This document shows, piece after piece, positions 11,788 to 24,374 of a DNA stretch of 64,000 bases; the first letter of the stretch is position 1; the number at the start of each line of letters is the position of its first letter. The notes under the pieces were generated by a model. It had not been told where the DNA came from. It did not search any database and saw only the letters and a program-made list of their open reading frames with translations. Both the position numbers and the translations under genes were made by a program. This stretch comes from Vermamoeba vermiformis (Eukaryota; Tubulinea; Echinamoebida), in NCBI GenBank assembly GCA_045837725.1, contig JBEWZL010000213.1, positions 1-64,000 on the forward strand, in the 5' to 3' direction.

Positions 11788-13167
11788 ATGGGCTGCTTTG
11801 GAAGTAAAGAGAAAGCCGCTCCTTCAAACGGGTCAACACAACTAAAAGAGGTAGGCACCTCTCCAGACTCAGAAAAGCGAGACAAAAAAGCCGTTAGGAA
11901 GAAGAAGAAAGAAAAAACAATATTGCTGCTCGGACCTGGTGAATCCGGCAAAAGTACTCTATTCAAGCAGCTGCAGATCATTCAAGATTCTGGAGGATAC
12001 ACTGAAGCTCAACTACGAGAATTTATTCCTAATATTCGTAACAATATTGTGGCCAATTTGAAGATTTTACTGGATGCTCGAACTTGGATTAAAACCGAAA
12101 CTGACATAGCCGAGGAGAATATGGCTCATGTTAAAGTGCTCGAATCTGCTGGTATTAGTGATTGGAACGATGCTATTGCCGAAGCAGCGGAGAAGATTTG
12201 GGCCGAACCTGCGATTAAAGAAATTTATTCCAAGGTACAAATCCGTTACAAAATTTCTGAAAATTGTAAAAATAGCCATAATTATCACTTAGCCCTCATT
12301 TGGCGTATCTATATAGCCCCTAATTAATTGCATCGAATATTACTATCCCTTATTCCTCAATACCAGTTTATGATCTGATTGTACGGTACAAATGTCGTCT
12401 GAAAAAATTAGAATGACCTTAGTACTGCACAACTTGCGCACTAATAGCATTTACACGATTATGAGAGCTTAAATGCACTAATATGAATAACGTAAATATT
12501 AATTTTCATACCACTACAGGAACACAGTCCGGAGAATTACAACACGAGACACTTTCAAGTCAGCGAGACGTGCGAGTACTTCTTCAACGACATAAAGCGC
12601 ATTAGAGATCGTAATTACTTGCCTACCGCTGAAGACGTTCTTCGCGCGCGTACGCGTACTACAGATGTGATCCGTACTTCGTTCAAGTTCGACGGCATTC
12701 AGATGGAGTTCGTTGACGTCGGAGGACAGCGCTGCGAACGATCCAAGTGGATGCCGCTGCGAGATGAGGCTACTGCTGTGATCTACATTGCGGGCATAAG
12801 CGAGTACGACCAGTTCCTCAAAGAAGACAAGCAGACCAACAGATTGACTGAGGCGCTGGTCTTGTTCGAGGACGTCAGCAATGCGTTCGCGGAAAAGGCA
12901 GTTATATTGTTCTTGAACAAGCACGACTTGTTCGTCGAGAAGATCAAGCGACGTGTGCCGTTGAGGATTTGGGACTACGCCGGCGACAACTCTTACGAAG
13001 ACGTGGCAACATTCATCGAATCACGATTCAGAGAAGCGGCTAACAATCCGAAAGACTTTTACATGCACTTCACCTGCGCTGTGGATACGAACAACATCCG
13101 AACTATTTTTGACGACGTGAAGAGCATCGTGATGAAAGATACTCTTGAATCGATTTTACCAATGTAG
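11788..13167 (+). CDS. Heterotrimeric G-protein alpha subunit
   Basis: Two exons (11788-12234 and 12520-13167) encode 364 residues, typical for G-alpha. The N-terminus MGCFGS carries Gly2 for myristoylation and Cys3 for palmitoylation, so it should sit on the plasma membrane. G1 is GPGESGKST (usually GAGESGKST). Switch I has RTRTTDVI with the catalytic Arg. G3 is DVGGQRCERSKW with the catalytic Gln. G4 is LNKHDLF and G5 is TCAVD. The C-terminus ESILPM lacks the pertussis-toxin cysteine four residues from the end. A lysine-rich stretch (KKAVRKKKKEK) precedes G1. It would couple a seven-helix receptor to effectors; the subfamily is not assignable. Confidence 0.95.
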
Positions 13168-13371
13168 AACATGCTGTTGCATTGTAGTGTAGACTTGAGA
13201 AGCGAGATCTGATGCGTTAAAGATTCTTTGATCTTCTCCATCTGAAAAATAAAATATCAACAAAATTATTATTAAATTAAATAAATTCCTGAGGTAACGT
13301 TCGTACTAACAGATGTAAGAATGAAGTCAAATATAATTTGCGAGCAATATTTACATTATTTACATTCGTAT

Positions 13372-14429
13372 TCAGTTTTGTTTGGTGAAGTACATCTGCT
13401 TCAACTTGTCGTATCCAGCAAGCGTTCCTGCACCAGCAATGGATCGCAGTACATTCGCGCCAGCACCTTTGTACAGTGCGTGTGCTCCTTCTTTTCTAAG
13501 GATCGTTTTAAATGCGTCTGCAGTGCCGCGATACTTGACAGCTTCAGCTGATGTCATCATCATTCGTCGCTGCACGGTGTCGATCGGATAAATCAAATAG
13601 CCCGCGCCGACTGTCACACTCCAGCCCAGCATGAACGCGGTCCAAAAACTGTTCTCCGTGCCTTTCTCAGCATTCAGGACCAGAGGCTTGAGCGTGTCAT
13701 ACACGCCAAAGTAGATCCCGCGGTAGAGACCAGTGCCTACGAGCGATATCATTGCACCTCGGTATAGTCCTCGCGGTCCATCGTACTTGAGCGTCTTGCG
13801 ATACACATCCATCAAGCCATTGAATTGGCGCGGTTTGCCCTCGCGGCTGTTCTTGACATCGCTTGCGAGTCTGGTGCGGCCATAATCGAGTGGATAGACG
13901 AATATGAGTGCCGTGGAGCCTGCTAGAGCACCAGTACCAACATTGGCTGCGAAGAACTTCATTGGATGTTGTTTCCGATCGACCACTGGAAGATGAGCTT
14001 TAAAAAAATCTCTGAAGGCAAAATTAAGCGCTTGTGTGGGGAAGTATCGCAGCACATTCGGCAAGTTGCCACGCCATAGTGCTAAGAAGTTTTCCTCGCG
14101 GACCACTCGAAAAAAACAATCGGCTATTCCATTGTAGGGAGTCGATAGCTTTCCTTGCTTGATCAATTCATTCTATGAAAATAAATTTTTAGATTTTTTT
14201 TGGCATTATTTTTGATTTTAATTTCGGAAGGCGTCAAAAGTTTATCTGTCTAATGCAAGCTTGCCTTGTTTTAACATACCTGATTCTGTAACAATAATTT
14301 TATTCGTTCAGCAGGTGCTGCAGCTGTTTTACCGATCGCAGCAGCGACGCCACCCAAGAGAAAGTTCAATCCAAACTCGTACTTGCTTACTGCGCTTTTC
14401 TTAGCGACAGTGTCTGATTTAGTTTGCAT
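13372..14429 (-). CDS. Mitochondrial ADP/ATP carrier with altered signature
   Basis: Two exons (14429-14280 and 14172-13372) give about 316 residues with three mitochondrial-carrier repeats. The first signature is PAERIK, the second PLDYGR, the third PIDTVQ. ADP/ATP carriers carry RRRMMM overlapping the third motif; here it reads QRRMMM, so the basic residue of the matrix salt-bridge network is Gln. Other carrier residues look normal, including [18 protein letters not shown] and [12 protein letters not shown]. Family role: exchange of matrix ATP for cytosolic ADP across the inner membrane. The change may reflect altered transport or a divergent paralog. Start [11 protein letters not shown] is the first Met and aligns with family N-termini. 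Confidence 0.92.
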
Positions 14430-14967
14430 GTACTTGTGGTATCCTACTAATACTATTTACTACAACGATCCCTGCTGAAATTGGACTAATTTACGTAGAA
14501 GTCACGTGCTGCTGAATTCAGTTGCTAAATTCACCGACCTTGCTCAGCTGAGTTTGTTCGACAATAGTGCAGTTAACGTTATAATGAGGTCTACAATAAT
14601 ATGGTTAGATAATCGGCACATAATTATAGCGATTGTGGGTAAAGTTAGAACTGCTCGATTGCGCATCCGTCGAGTCTTGTGCTAGCAAGAAAACTTCAGT
14701 ATTCCTAACAAATATATAGCACCGTTAAAGTTAAAAATATTCCCAACGGTATTAGTAAAGCTTTGTTGACTTGTTTGAAAGTACATCTTGTAAACCTGCA
14801 GTACCCCGTCCTGAAAACAGGTCTAGCGCATAATTACATTGCAAAAATATATTCTACGATATTTCTCTAATATTTCATTGTATTGTGTGGCCTTATTTGT
14901 GCCGTCGATAAAGCCGCAAGCTGAAACAGTTTGTCAAAATATCTGAAACACATTGAACAACAGCACA
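14430..14967. other. Divergent promoter region between carrier and branching enzyme
   Basis: About 540 bp between two divergent starts. No open gene or RNA is seen. It should hold both promoters, but no defined element can be assigned. Confidence 0.5.
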
Positions 14968-17900
14968 ATGGCCGAACAAAAGAAATTCGAATGGCGCGAT
15001 CAAACTGATGGCACTGCAGTCATTGCTGACGACCCTTGGCTCGAGCCTTACGCAAATGTCCTCCGTGCACGGTATGCGATCTGAAAAATTTTTCAATAGA
15101 TCGAGCTCTACGATTATCGTATTGCTGTTATTTTATCGTTCATATAATTGGACTTCCATATTTATTTACCAAGTTGCAATCTTCTTTTTTTGGTGCTGTA
15201 TGAAAATTTCCAATCCGCAATGAAATGAAAAGAAGGGTCTGAAAATCTAGTTTACCGAGAAAATAGCTTATTTACATCATATACAGCAATATTATAACGT
15301 TTATTTAATTCTCCCTGTTTTTGTTGATTTGTGGTTTGGATCCGATCACTTTATTCGAAAGATTTTCAATTAACCCAATTGATTAAACATACAAATATAG
15401 CTAAACAATATTTTATATGTCGCCTTTTATCTTGATTTCTAAAATTGACCCTACCTGATTTATTTAGATCAAAAATCAAAATTGTCAACAAAAAAAATTA
15501 GAAACTAATCAATCGATTAACTAGATATGCTCGATTCAACGAAATCAAGAATCAGATTGAACAAGCTGAAGGCAGCATGCTCGACTTTGCAGGCGGCTAT
15601 AAGAAATACGGTCTCAATCGTGTCGGCAAGTCAATTGTCTACCGCGAATGGGCCCCTGGAGCTCAAGAACTGAACCTCATGGGTGAATTCAGTAAGTATA
15701 TATTAAATATAATTATTTCAGCAACAAAAACTTTGCTGGACGAGATCAAATTTTTTTGGGGACTTGAAATTACTTTGTATTGAGACAAAGAAGCTATATT
15801 AATGTTCTATTTAATAATAGATAACTGGAATTGGCACAGCCATCGCTGCGAGCGCAAAGAGTACGGTGTTTGGGAGTTAGTTTTGCCTGACAACGCGGAT
15901 GGCACTCCAGCTATCAGACACGGCTCTAAGATTAAGGCAAGTAATATACTAAATGAAGTAGAATCTCTTTCATATTGATATACACGCTTTTGCCCGTTCT
16001 TAGCTGATACAACAAATTTTTAAGCGATCGAGTTTTTGACTGGCTGGATGCGCCTTAGACCCAGTAATATAATCGATACTAACTCGTTATTATGCTACAG
16101 ATCGCCCTTAAAACCCCCTCAGGTGAATGGGTGAGTCGTATCCCTGCTTGGTGCCGTTACGTCACGCAAGAGAAAGACAACCCGGTCTACGATGGCGTGT
16201 ACTGGGAATCGCCTCAATATCAATGGAAGAACAAGAAGCCCGCTAAGCCTGAGCGTCTTCGTATTTACGAAGCTCACGGTACGTAAATAACAATTGAAAT
16301 TTCTTGGGTAGTTTTTTTTCGATCGCATCCGAAACTTTTTGCTGACAAATGGATTTGAATAGTTGGTATGGCTGTTGCTGAGGCTCGTCTTGGTACATAT
16401 AAGGAGTTTACTAGAGATATCTTGCCCTACGTTAAGGACTTGGGCTACAACTGCATCCAGTTGATGGCTATTATGGAACACGCTTACTACGGCAGTTTTG
16501 GCTATCAAGTCACCAACTTCTTCGCTCCTAGCAGCAGATATGGTAAGCTACATATTCTAAGCTCAATTTACATCGTTTCTTTCGCTCAAATTATTCTCCG
16601 AAAAATTTCTTCGCAAAATAAAATTGGATCCAGTACGCGCAATAGTAAGAAACGACCATTTTAGCTAATAAAATGTTACAGGTACTCCTGAAGACCTTAA
16701 AGAACTCATCGACACTGCTCACGGCATGGGCCTCACAATTCTTTTGGATGTGGTACACAGCCACGCATCAAAGAACGTAGCTGACGTAAGTTAATTACCT
16801 CTTTATATTATATATGGTAACTAACATATTATTTATCATATTATTAAGGGCCTGAACCAATTCGACGGCACGGATCACTGCTACTTCCACGAAGGAGGAC
16901 GCGGCTACCATCCTATTTGGGACAGTCGCTTGTTCAACTACTCCTCGTGGGAAGTTCAACGCTTCTTATTGTCCAACTTGCGCTATTGGCTCGAAGAGTT
17001 TGGATTCGACGGCTTCAGGTAAATTTTAAACTAAAATTCTAGATTTGAAAAAAGTACCGGATCTGATCGACTTTTTTTCATAGATTCGACGGTGTAACTG
17101 CTATGGTCTATTATAACCACGGTGTTGGCAAGACTCCGATGAGCTACGACGAATATTTCGGCGGTGAAGTCGATCACGAGGCCTTGTTGTATTTGACGCT
17201 GGCCAATCACATGGTCCACAAATATTTCCCCGAATCAATCACCATCGCTGAAGGTACGCTCCTTAATAACACTAGTATAGTACTATTCACATATGAAGGC
17301 ATTACCTTCCATAAAATGTTTTTGTTTTTGGTGAGATCCGTTTGACACTTTCTAACTTTGACACGTGTCACAGAGGTGTCAGGCTTGGCGACGCTTTGCA
17401 GACCCGTTCATGAAGGAGGCGGTGGCTTCGACTACAGACTCGGCATGGGCATCCCTGACAAGTGGATCGAGCTCATGAAAGTGCCTGACGAGCAGTGGAA
17501 CATGGGCAACATCACCTTCACACTGGCCAACAGACGTTACAAAGTAAGTCATTGCCAAATTAGGCAATAATATAGCGACGAGGTCCCGGCTACTCGTTAC
17601 TGACCACACTTTCCTTTTATAGGAAGAGACCATTGCCTATTGCGAGAGTCACGATCAGGCCCTGGTCGGCGACAAGACCATCGCGTTCTGGCTGATGGAC
17701 AAAGAAATGTACTGGGAAATGACCACGCTCAAGCCGCTGCACCCTGTCATTGACCGCGGCATGGCCCTGCACAAGATGATTCGCTTAATGACGATCGGTC
17801 TCGGTGGTGAAGGCTACTTGACTTTTATGGGCAATGAGTTCGGTCACCCTGAATGGATCGACTTCCCCAGATTAGGAAACAACTGGAGGTAATGTTGCCT

Positions 17901-18524
17901 TATATGGAAATATACTATAATTGGTGCTAATAGTATTCATGTGTAGCTATCACCATGCTCGTCGCAGATGGGATCTCGTTCACGATCCGTTGTTGCGTTA
18001 CAAATTTTTGCACGCATTTGACAAGGCCATGATTCACTTAGAAATGGACAACAAGTTCATGAAACACTGGGTACGCTAACAAATTATCTCACGAATTCTT
18101 TTTTTGACACGTGTCTAATGCGCACGTTCAGCATCAATACGTCAGTTTGGCGCACGAGTCCGACAAGGTCGCAGTGTTCGAGAAGAACGACCTTCTGTTC
18201 GCGTTCAACTTCCACCACAGCAACAGCTACAGCGACTACAAGATTGGTGTGGAGTTCCCTGGCAAGTACAAGATTGTCTTGGACTCTGACTGGAAAGAAT
18301 TCGACGGTCACGAGCGTAACGACAGAAACGCAGAATTTTTCACGCGTCCTGAAGGCTGGAACAACAGACGTCACAGCATGTTCGTCTATTTGCCGTGCCG
18401 CACTGGCATCGTGTTCAAGAAGGTCGATGACTTCACTCCTTTCGGTCACGTGTGGCAAGAGCCTAAGAAAGAAACACCGACTGTTCAAACACAAGCTACT
18501 ACTACTCCTAAGATCCAATCTTAA
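14968..18524 (+). CDS. GBE1: 1,4-alpha-glucan branching enzyme (GH13)
   Basis: This enzyme makes alpha-1,6 branches in glycogen. About eleven exons run from [11 protein letters not shown] to ATTTPKIQS. The CBM48-like N-terminal part contains [16 protein letters not shown] and NWNWHSH. The GH13 barrel has [10 protein letters not shown], then DGFRFDGVT (Asp nucleophile), TIAEEVSG (acid/base Glu) and CESHDQ (third Asp), followed by [14 protein letters not shown], a branching-enzyme hallmark. The C-terminal beta domain contains [12 protein letters not shown]. All catalytic residues are present. Two introns carry the TGACACGTGTCA motif: one directly abuts the acceptor at 17371-17373, and one (TGACACGTGTCT, 18105-18116) lies just before the last large exon. 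The first intron is long (about 450 nt). The C-terminal Thr/Gln-rich tail is an extension. Confidence 0.95.
17359..17370. repeat. Intronic palindrome TGACACGTGTCA (perfect copy) at a 3' splice site
   Basis: The palindrome runs into the acceptor CAG of a branching-enzyme intron, so a motif-proximal stretch acts as the polypyrimidine/acceptor region. Confidence 0.8.
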
Positions 18525-18736
18525 TGTGTCATATAGAAGCAATGTATTATCACTGACACACGTCCTGTTGAGGAGTGAGTCAGAACATCGTGCAAATCCA
18601 AAAAATAAAACCAAAACCAACCTTTTTTGTTTAACTTTTTCAATTTATTAATAACACAGATATTTAAATGCAAACCAGTGCATATACAAAAGGCATCAAA
18701 TTGTTGACTACAAGTACAAAAATAAAGGTACGGGTC

Positions 18737-21508
18737 TTACGGCACATAATCACCTTCAGGCACGGTGTAATTGCTCGGGAACATGCCTGTCTTGCCGTCA
18801 GCTGATTGGCCCATCCACCAGCCTGAGTCGTGCTTCTGTAACACAGTAATACGATCACCCTCGCGCATAAGTAACTCATTAGGCTCCTGTGAAAAATCGT
18901 GTTAGATCTGGCCTGTCAAAATTATTGGCGTGTCAAATACTTACATTGCCCATGTACTCGTACTGCGCAATAACGACTTCAAACTCTTGATTCTCGTCTT
19001 GGTGCTCGTCACGCGGCTGTTCTTCGGTCTGCGCAATGCTGTCCTCGTCAATGCCTTGCAACGGCGAGTGCACGGGCATGCTTTGAGGTTGGGTGGGAGG
19101 CGTTTTACGATTGCCGGGCCTAGAAGGTTAATTACTATCCCGTATGATGAGTGCAATATGAACACTTACTTGGGCGGGGTTGTGTTAGTGTTAGAGGAAG
19201 TTCCTGAAGTTTCAAGGGAGTTAGTTTGGGATCGGTTTCGCGTCGGCACTGGCGGAGGATTAGCAATCGAATGCGGAACTTGTGGCGAAGCAGGTGCGCT
19301 GTTCGTGTTACTTTGAACAGACAACGAGCGATCACTCGTATTACGCGAGACTGAGCGGATGTGACAAATAAATAAAGGGATACATAGATAATAATACACA
19401 GTACATACGCGAAGGGTTACTGCTGCTCAAAGAAGGCGAAGATCCGCCGGTAGGAATAGTAGCAATGTTGTCAGGCTGGGGAGAAAGAGGTCAGATCAAC
19501 AAACAAAAAATAAAAAAGAAAGGGGCGCAACCCGGAATCGAACCGGGACCTCCTGCACCCGAAGCAGGAATTCTGCCACTGAACTATTGCGCCTTGCGTT
19601 GAAAATTTTTTTGGAGGGAGACGAGAGTCGCCAAAAAGGACGGCGTGGACTTCGCGAGAAAGATCTGGACTTACGTTGAACGGGAGGAAGACGGGGACAG
19701 GAGGCGGTGTAGTTCCCGTTTTGTTCGCACTGATCCACTCTTCCATATCTGTATCAATATTCACTGTCCGGAGCTTCTCCGCGACGGCTTCGTGTGACTC
19801 GTTGATTTGTTTCTCCAATGGCTGCAGGACTGATTAGCACCGCGCAAGGCAATAGCCGACATTACCTTTTGAGCGTCAATATATTTCTCTAATGAATGTT
19901 GAACCATTTCCATTCTCGTCTCTTCCAACATTTGTAAGGACTTGCGCGACCAGCGTTAGTCCGTTGATTATAGCAATAAGACTATTAACGACTTACATCA
20001 ACCAATTGCGACAACTTAGTCTCCCAAGCAGGTTGATAGCTGGCTAACTTTTGTACGGTGGCTTGATACTCTTGCTCGGCAGTCTGTTGGTCCTTTTGGA
20101 CTTTTTGAAGTTTTTGCTGACCCTATGTTAACATTAATTCTTTTATTCTATTATGACTGGGGTACCTTTGGCGCAGATTTTGATTTAGATTGTTCGAGTT
20201 GTTTCTCGGTATTAACAGCTTCAAGACACCTCTGATCGTATTTGCCCTTCGCCTGCAGATCCGGTCATTAGTACATGTGCCAGGGCATCACTATGAAGTC
20301 ATATTAATATGATAGTATGTACGTACCCGCGTGATATTAGTGTGCAAATGATTGTACTCGCGCATCAATTCTTTGACTTCAATCAACTGTGTTTTTCGGG
20401 TCTCTTTCTGTTCCTTGGCAAATGTCTCAATAGGGCCGTACACTGCTGCGCGCAATTGATTGGCCATGTTGATGTGGCTCATCGCTATTTTATCCATCTC
20501 AACTTTCACTGCCTCCCATACTTTTTGTACAGATCTGCTCGCAAACACGGGTCAGTAACGAGCCTGAAAATCATCGTGCACCGCGATCAAATCGGGAATT
20601 TCCGGATAATTTCTACGAGCGATAATATTAGCTTGGTTGACACGTACCCGATCTCTTGGAGCTCTTCAACTTTCTTTAAAATTTTCTTGAGTTCTCTGCC
20701 GTAATTTTCTTCGAGTTTGTAGTGTTCAGATACTAATACTAACAATAATTCCATGGCTTTTTTGCCTTGATTCATTTTATTCTCGACGACAAACGCGCCT
20801 TTCTCTCCCTAAATTTAGAGTTCCGTTATTAATATCTTCGTCTGAAAATTCGTGCGGTTGATTACAAGATATTGTGATTCGAATCGTAAAGAAAGACTTT
20901 GGCTTATAATAGCACCGTGATGCTAATTAGCTCGGGCATAGTTTTGGTGTTAATAGTGAAAATGTGGTATAATTACAGGAGGGTTAACAAAAAAAGAATA
21001 TTTGGAATAATATCTTTGGATCCGATCTATAAATCGTGGTTTTAAAATAACGCTTAAAAGTACGACTAAGCGAGAGCTAATATTATAGCCTTGGTTTAAC
21101 CGACTAGCTAGTCATTTTCGCGGGTCATGTTGTGGACGCAGATCTCGCTTAAAAGATCTCCGCAAAATAGACTACTAATTATTGAAATAAATATAAAATA
21201 ATTTATGGTTAAGTTGGATCGGGAGTAAAGTGTAACGATCTTGGAGTCGATCGCGCCAGTTGATTAAATAGAAAGGATAGCTTCGCTTTAAAGTTGTATA
21301 TTTGAGCTCGAATATAACCAATATGATATATTTATGGCAATATAATAACGGAGCTGAATAATCTCGCGAAAGGAGGTTTGATCGGATTGTACCCCCAATT
21401 TATCATACGTAATGAAAAATCGCAATAAAAATGTTATTTCTCGTATATAAATGATATAAATAGACTTACCCAAAAGTTTTGAGAGAATTTATGGCCAGTC
21501 CCGCTCAT
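18737..21508 (-). CDS. F-BAR and SH3 domain protein
   Basis: The first exon encodes MSGTGHKFSQNFW (21508-21471). After an intron of about 660 nt the second begins GEKGAFVVENKMNQGKKAME, which together form the classic FCH start of an F-BAR domain. Coiled-coil exons follow (LKKILKKVEELQEIG, FASRSVQKVWEAVKVEMDKI and others down to about 19690). A Pro/Ser/Thr-rich linker spans about 19740-19030 (PPPVPVFLP, PQVPHSIANPPPVP). The C-terminal SH3 domain (EVVIAQYEYMGN, then LMREGDRITVLQKHDSGWW, MFPSNYTVP) ends at 18737. F-BAR/SH3 proteins bend membranes and link them to actin regulators such as WASP and formins (PSTPIP/syndapin-like). An intron hosts a tRNA gene. Confidence 0.9.
19523..19593 (-). tRNA. 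tRNA-Pro (anticodon CGG), nested in an F-BAR/SH3 gene intron
   Basis: Read on the minus strand: acceptor stem GGCGCAA/TTGCGCC, D arm GTTC...GAAT, anticodon stem CCTGC/GCAGG with loop TTCGGGT (anticodon CGG, proline), T arm CCCGG/CCGGG with loop TTCGATT, and discriminator C. All stems pair, apart from a wobble in the D stem. No tRNA intron. Downstream on the same strand lies a T-rich run (19501-19520) that fits a Pol III terminator. The gene sits inside an intron (about 19673-19478) of the F-BAR/SH3 gene, in the same orientation. Confidence 0.93.
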
Positions 21509-22060
21509 CTCTACTATTGTTTTTTAATTTCTCTTTATTTCTTTTGTAATAGTTTGAGCTGCATAATAAAATATTAGTGACTTTATAATATCGCTTATTT
21601 AAACGGAAATTAATTATTAATGAGTCTGTATGCAAATAAACTGTAGTATTGATAAACTAATTTGCTGCTTCGTTGATAATTAATTATACTGCTCATAAAA
21701 TAATAACATTATCTTATAACCATAATTACACAACTTTAACGAACTGCAGCTTTGACCTTATGAAATTTAATTTCGGATGGAGTTGCGCTGCTCGTTGTCG
21801 ACTTACACTTTCCACTACTAACAATGACAATAAGTTGACTTGCAGTTGTGTATAGTCCTAATAATAATACGAAAGGATTAAACGGTGCCACTTTTCCGTC
21901 CAGCCGGAAAACAGATCCATTTATGGAAAATTAAATTTATGACAAAAGTTATGACCGCGCGCTACGAACATTTCGATAATGGGCTTTATTGGTAATTTAA
22001 ATAAAACAACGAGGGGTTGGGTTTCTATTTATAATAAATTATTGTTGCGGTGGATCGAGT
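21509..22060. other. Intergenic between F-BAR/SH3 gene and TACC gene
   Basis: About 550 AT-rich bases between the start of one minus-strand gene and the stop of the next. No supported gene; small open frames here lack coding character. Confidence 0.5.
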
Positions 22061-24374
22061 TTACTGATTAGAACTCTCTAATCTCGTAATCAATTCATCG
22101 CACAATTGGGTCAATTTTTCGTTCTCGGTCAATTTCAAGTTCAGTTGTTGTTCCAAGGTCTTAATTCGGCTTTCTTGTACCTGGACCTTAGCGCGATAAA
22201 CGGCCAAGTCTTTGACCGCCTGAGAACTCTGCGAGACTAACTGATCGTGCTTAGTCTTCAATCCACCGAGTTCTGACTCGAGCAATGTCGTCTTTCGCTT
22301 CAGAGCCTCGTTTTCGTCGAATAATTTATCGAACTTCTCTTTGTTCTGAGAGGCTAAAAGTACATCCGTTAGCAACTGCTAGCTGAGTTTCATTGGAAAA
22401 TAATATGCCTACCTGAGTAATTCATCATCAAGCTCTCGTATTCGTGCAAAACATCGCGGAACTGCTTAACCATTCTGTTGCGGATCTCCTCCAAGTCGCG
22501 CTCGTTGAAAGATTTGCTGTAGATTTCTTCAAACTTAGCCTTCTTTTGCAAGTTCATCAATTCTCCTCTCTGAGCGTCGTTCATAACATCAGTAAACAAA
22601 AATTCATCGAGTGTCTTGGAAGGCGTGGACGATCTAGCCGCGGTGTTGGGTGACCTGACTTGAGCGGCTTGTTTCAACTGGGCCTGTTGTTCGCGGAGCT
22701 GCAGTAACCGTTGTTGTTGGTCGAGTTGTTCCTTTTGTTGTGCCAATAGATTCTCTTGTCGCTGTTGTGTCTGTTGTTCCTTGACCTTCAACGGATCAGC
22801 TCCGAATCCGTTATCCCTGAGCTTGGTCAATTGTTCAGCCTCGAAGGACTTCTTCTCAGCCTCGAGCTGTTGTTGCCTCAGTAACAGCTGTTGCAAATCT
22901 TCTGTAGGCTTAGGTGTGCTGAAAGCGTCAGTTTGAGGTGCGTGCACGGGTGTGGCGGGGATGTTGGGCTTGGGCTTTTCAACGACAGGTTTAGGTTCTT
23001 CAACGACAACCTTGGGTTCCTCGATAACAGGCTTGGGCTCCTCGACGACAAAAGTAGTGGGCTCCTCGACCATAGGCTTGGGTTCTTCAACGACAGGTTT
23101 AGGCTCCTCAGGCTTGGGCTCCTCGACAACGGGCTTGGGTTCCTCGACTTGAGGTGCGAAAACCTCGACTGGCTTAGGCTCCTCAACAACAGGCTTGGGC
23201 TCTTCGACAACGGGCTTGGGCTCTTCGACGTGATTTGTCTTAGCTTCCAGAGCAGCCTTGATCTCGCCCATATCTTGCGACTGGCTCGTGTTTGGTGTGC
23301 CTGACAGCGAATCAGGAATGCCAACGCTGAGCTCAGGCTTGGCTTGTCTTTGTTCTTTAATTCTTGCTCGCAATTCATCACGACGCTTCTTTTCTAATTC
23401 TTGTCGTTGTCTAGAAGAAGAAAGGTCAGCCCGCGTTAAAACTTGTTCATTTGTTTCGTGCAACTTACCGTTTCTTCTCTTCTTCCTCAGGAGTGAGCGT
23501 TTTAACGGCAGCAGGTTTTGGTGCGCGCTTAACAGGAGCAACAGGTTCGATGGGTGCAGTGTCGTTCTCCATCTCCTTCATGAAGTCTTGCCAGCTCGGC
23601 ATACCAGAGTTATTTCCTCCCGAGAGGGGCTTGATGGGAATCTCCTCGACAGGTTCTTCTGGTTTTGGGGCATCAGTGGCGGGTGTTGGCTCGGGTGCGC
23701 TTTCAACAGGCTTCTCAACAACGGGCTCAGGAGTTGTTTCTTGCACTGGTGCCTCGACGGGTGTGGGCTCGGGTTCGGGCTCAGGAGCCTTAACTTCGAC
23801 GGGAGTGGGTTCAGGCTGTGCTTGCGGTTGAGGTGCAGCTTCACTCGTGCCATTGGAGGTGTCAGGAACCTCTACTGGAACGTCGACTGCGACGGGCTTA
23901 GGCTCGGACTTGGCCTTTTGCATTAAGGCACGCAACGCAGCTCTGTTCTTCTCCTCTTCTTCTTTGCGTTTTCTGCACGAGCAGTGTTACAATCTTGATA
24001 TTTGACAGGTTTACAGTGACATTTAAAGCCTACTTACCGCTTTTTTTCTTCCTCTTCTGGTGTCAATGCCTTTGCCGCTGCAGGTGCTTTTTTGACCGCA
24101 CGCTTGACTGTAGTTTTTTTCTATAGGCATAGTGTAAATAACAATAAAAAAGTATATGTTGATAGTATTTGTGACTTACGGGTGGGGGAGGTGCGTTTGC
24201 CTCGTCCTCTTCCAGCTGTTTCATAAAATCAGCCCAGCTAGGCATGCCGTCGCCTCCACCTATAATATTATTAGTATTATAAGGAAAGCAAGAGTTTGCA
24301 CGAGAATTACCTCCGGAGATAGGCTTGGGTGGCGGTAAGTCCTCGATCTGATCTTGAGGTGTTTCTTCCGACAT
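22061..24374 (-). CDS. TACC-domain (transforming acidic coiled-coil) protein
   Basis: The C-terminal coiled coil (about 22653-22061) ends KLTENEKLTQLCDELITRLE, matching the conserved end of the TACC domain, which binds XMAP215/ch-TOG at centrosomes and microtubule ends. The N-terminal half contains a duplicated unit: GMPSWADFMKQLEED then ALTPEEEEKKR (24374-24050), and GMPSWQDFMKEMEND then TLTPEEEEKKR (23620-23465). Between and after them are Pro/Glu-rich spacers, including many EEPKPVV repeats (23250-22960), then a Gln-rich coiled coil (LRQQQLEAEKK). Five or so exons; start MSEETPQDQIEDL. TACC proteins are typically acidic with a C-terminal coil, as here. The assignment rests on the C-terminal motif plus composition. 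Confidence 0.82.

Noticed and set aside
22950-23300. Long plus-strand frames rich in Gly and Leu
   Set aside because: They are the reverse reading of the EEPKP repeats of the TACC gene.
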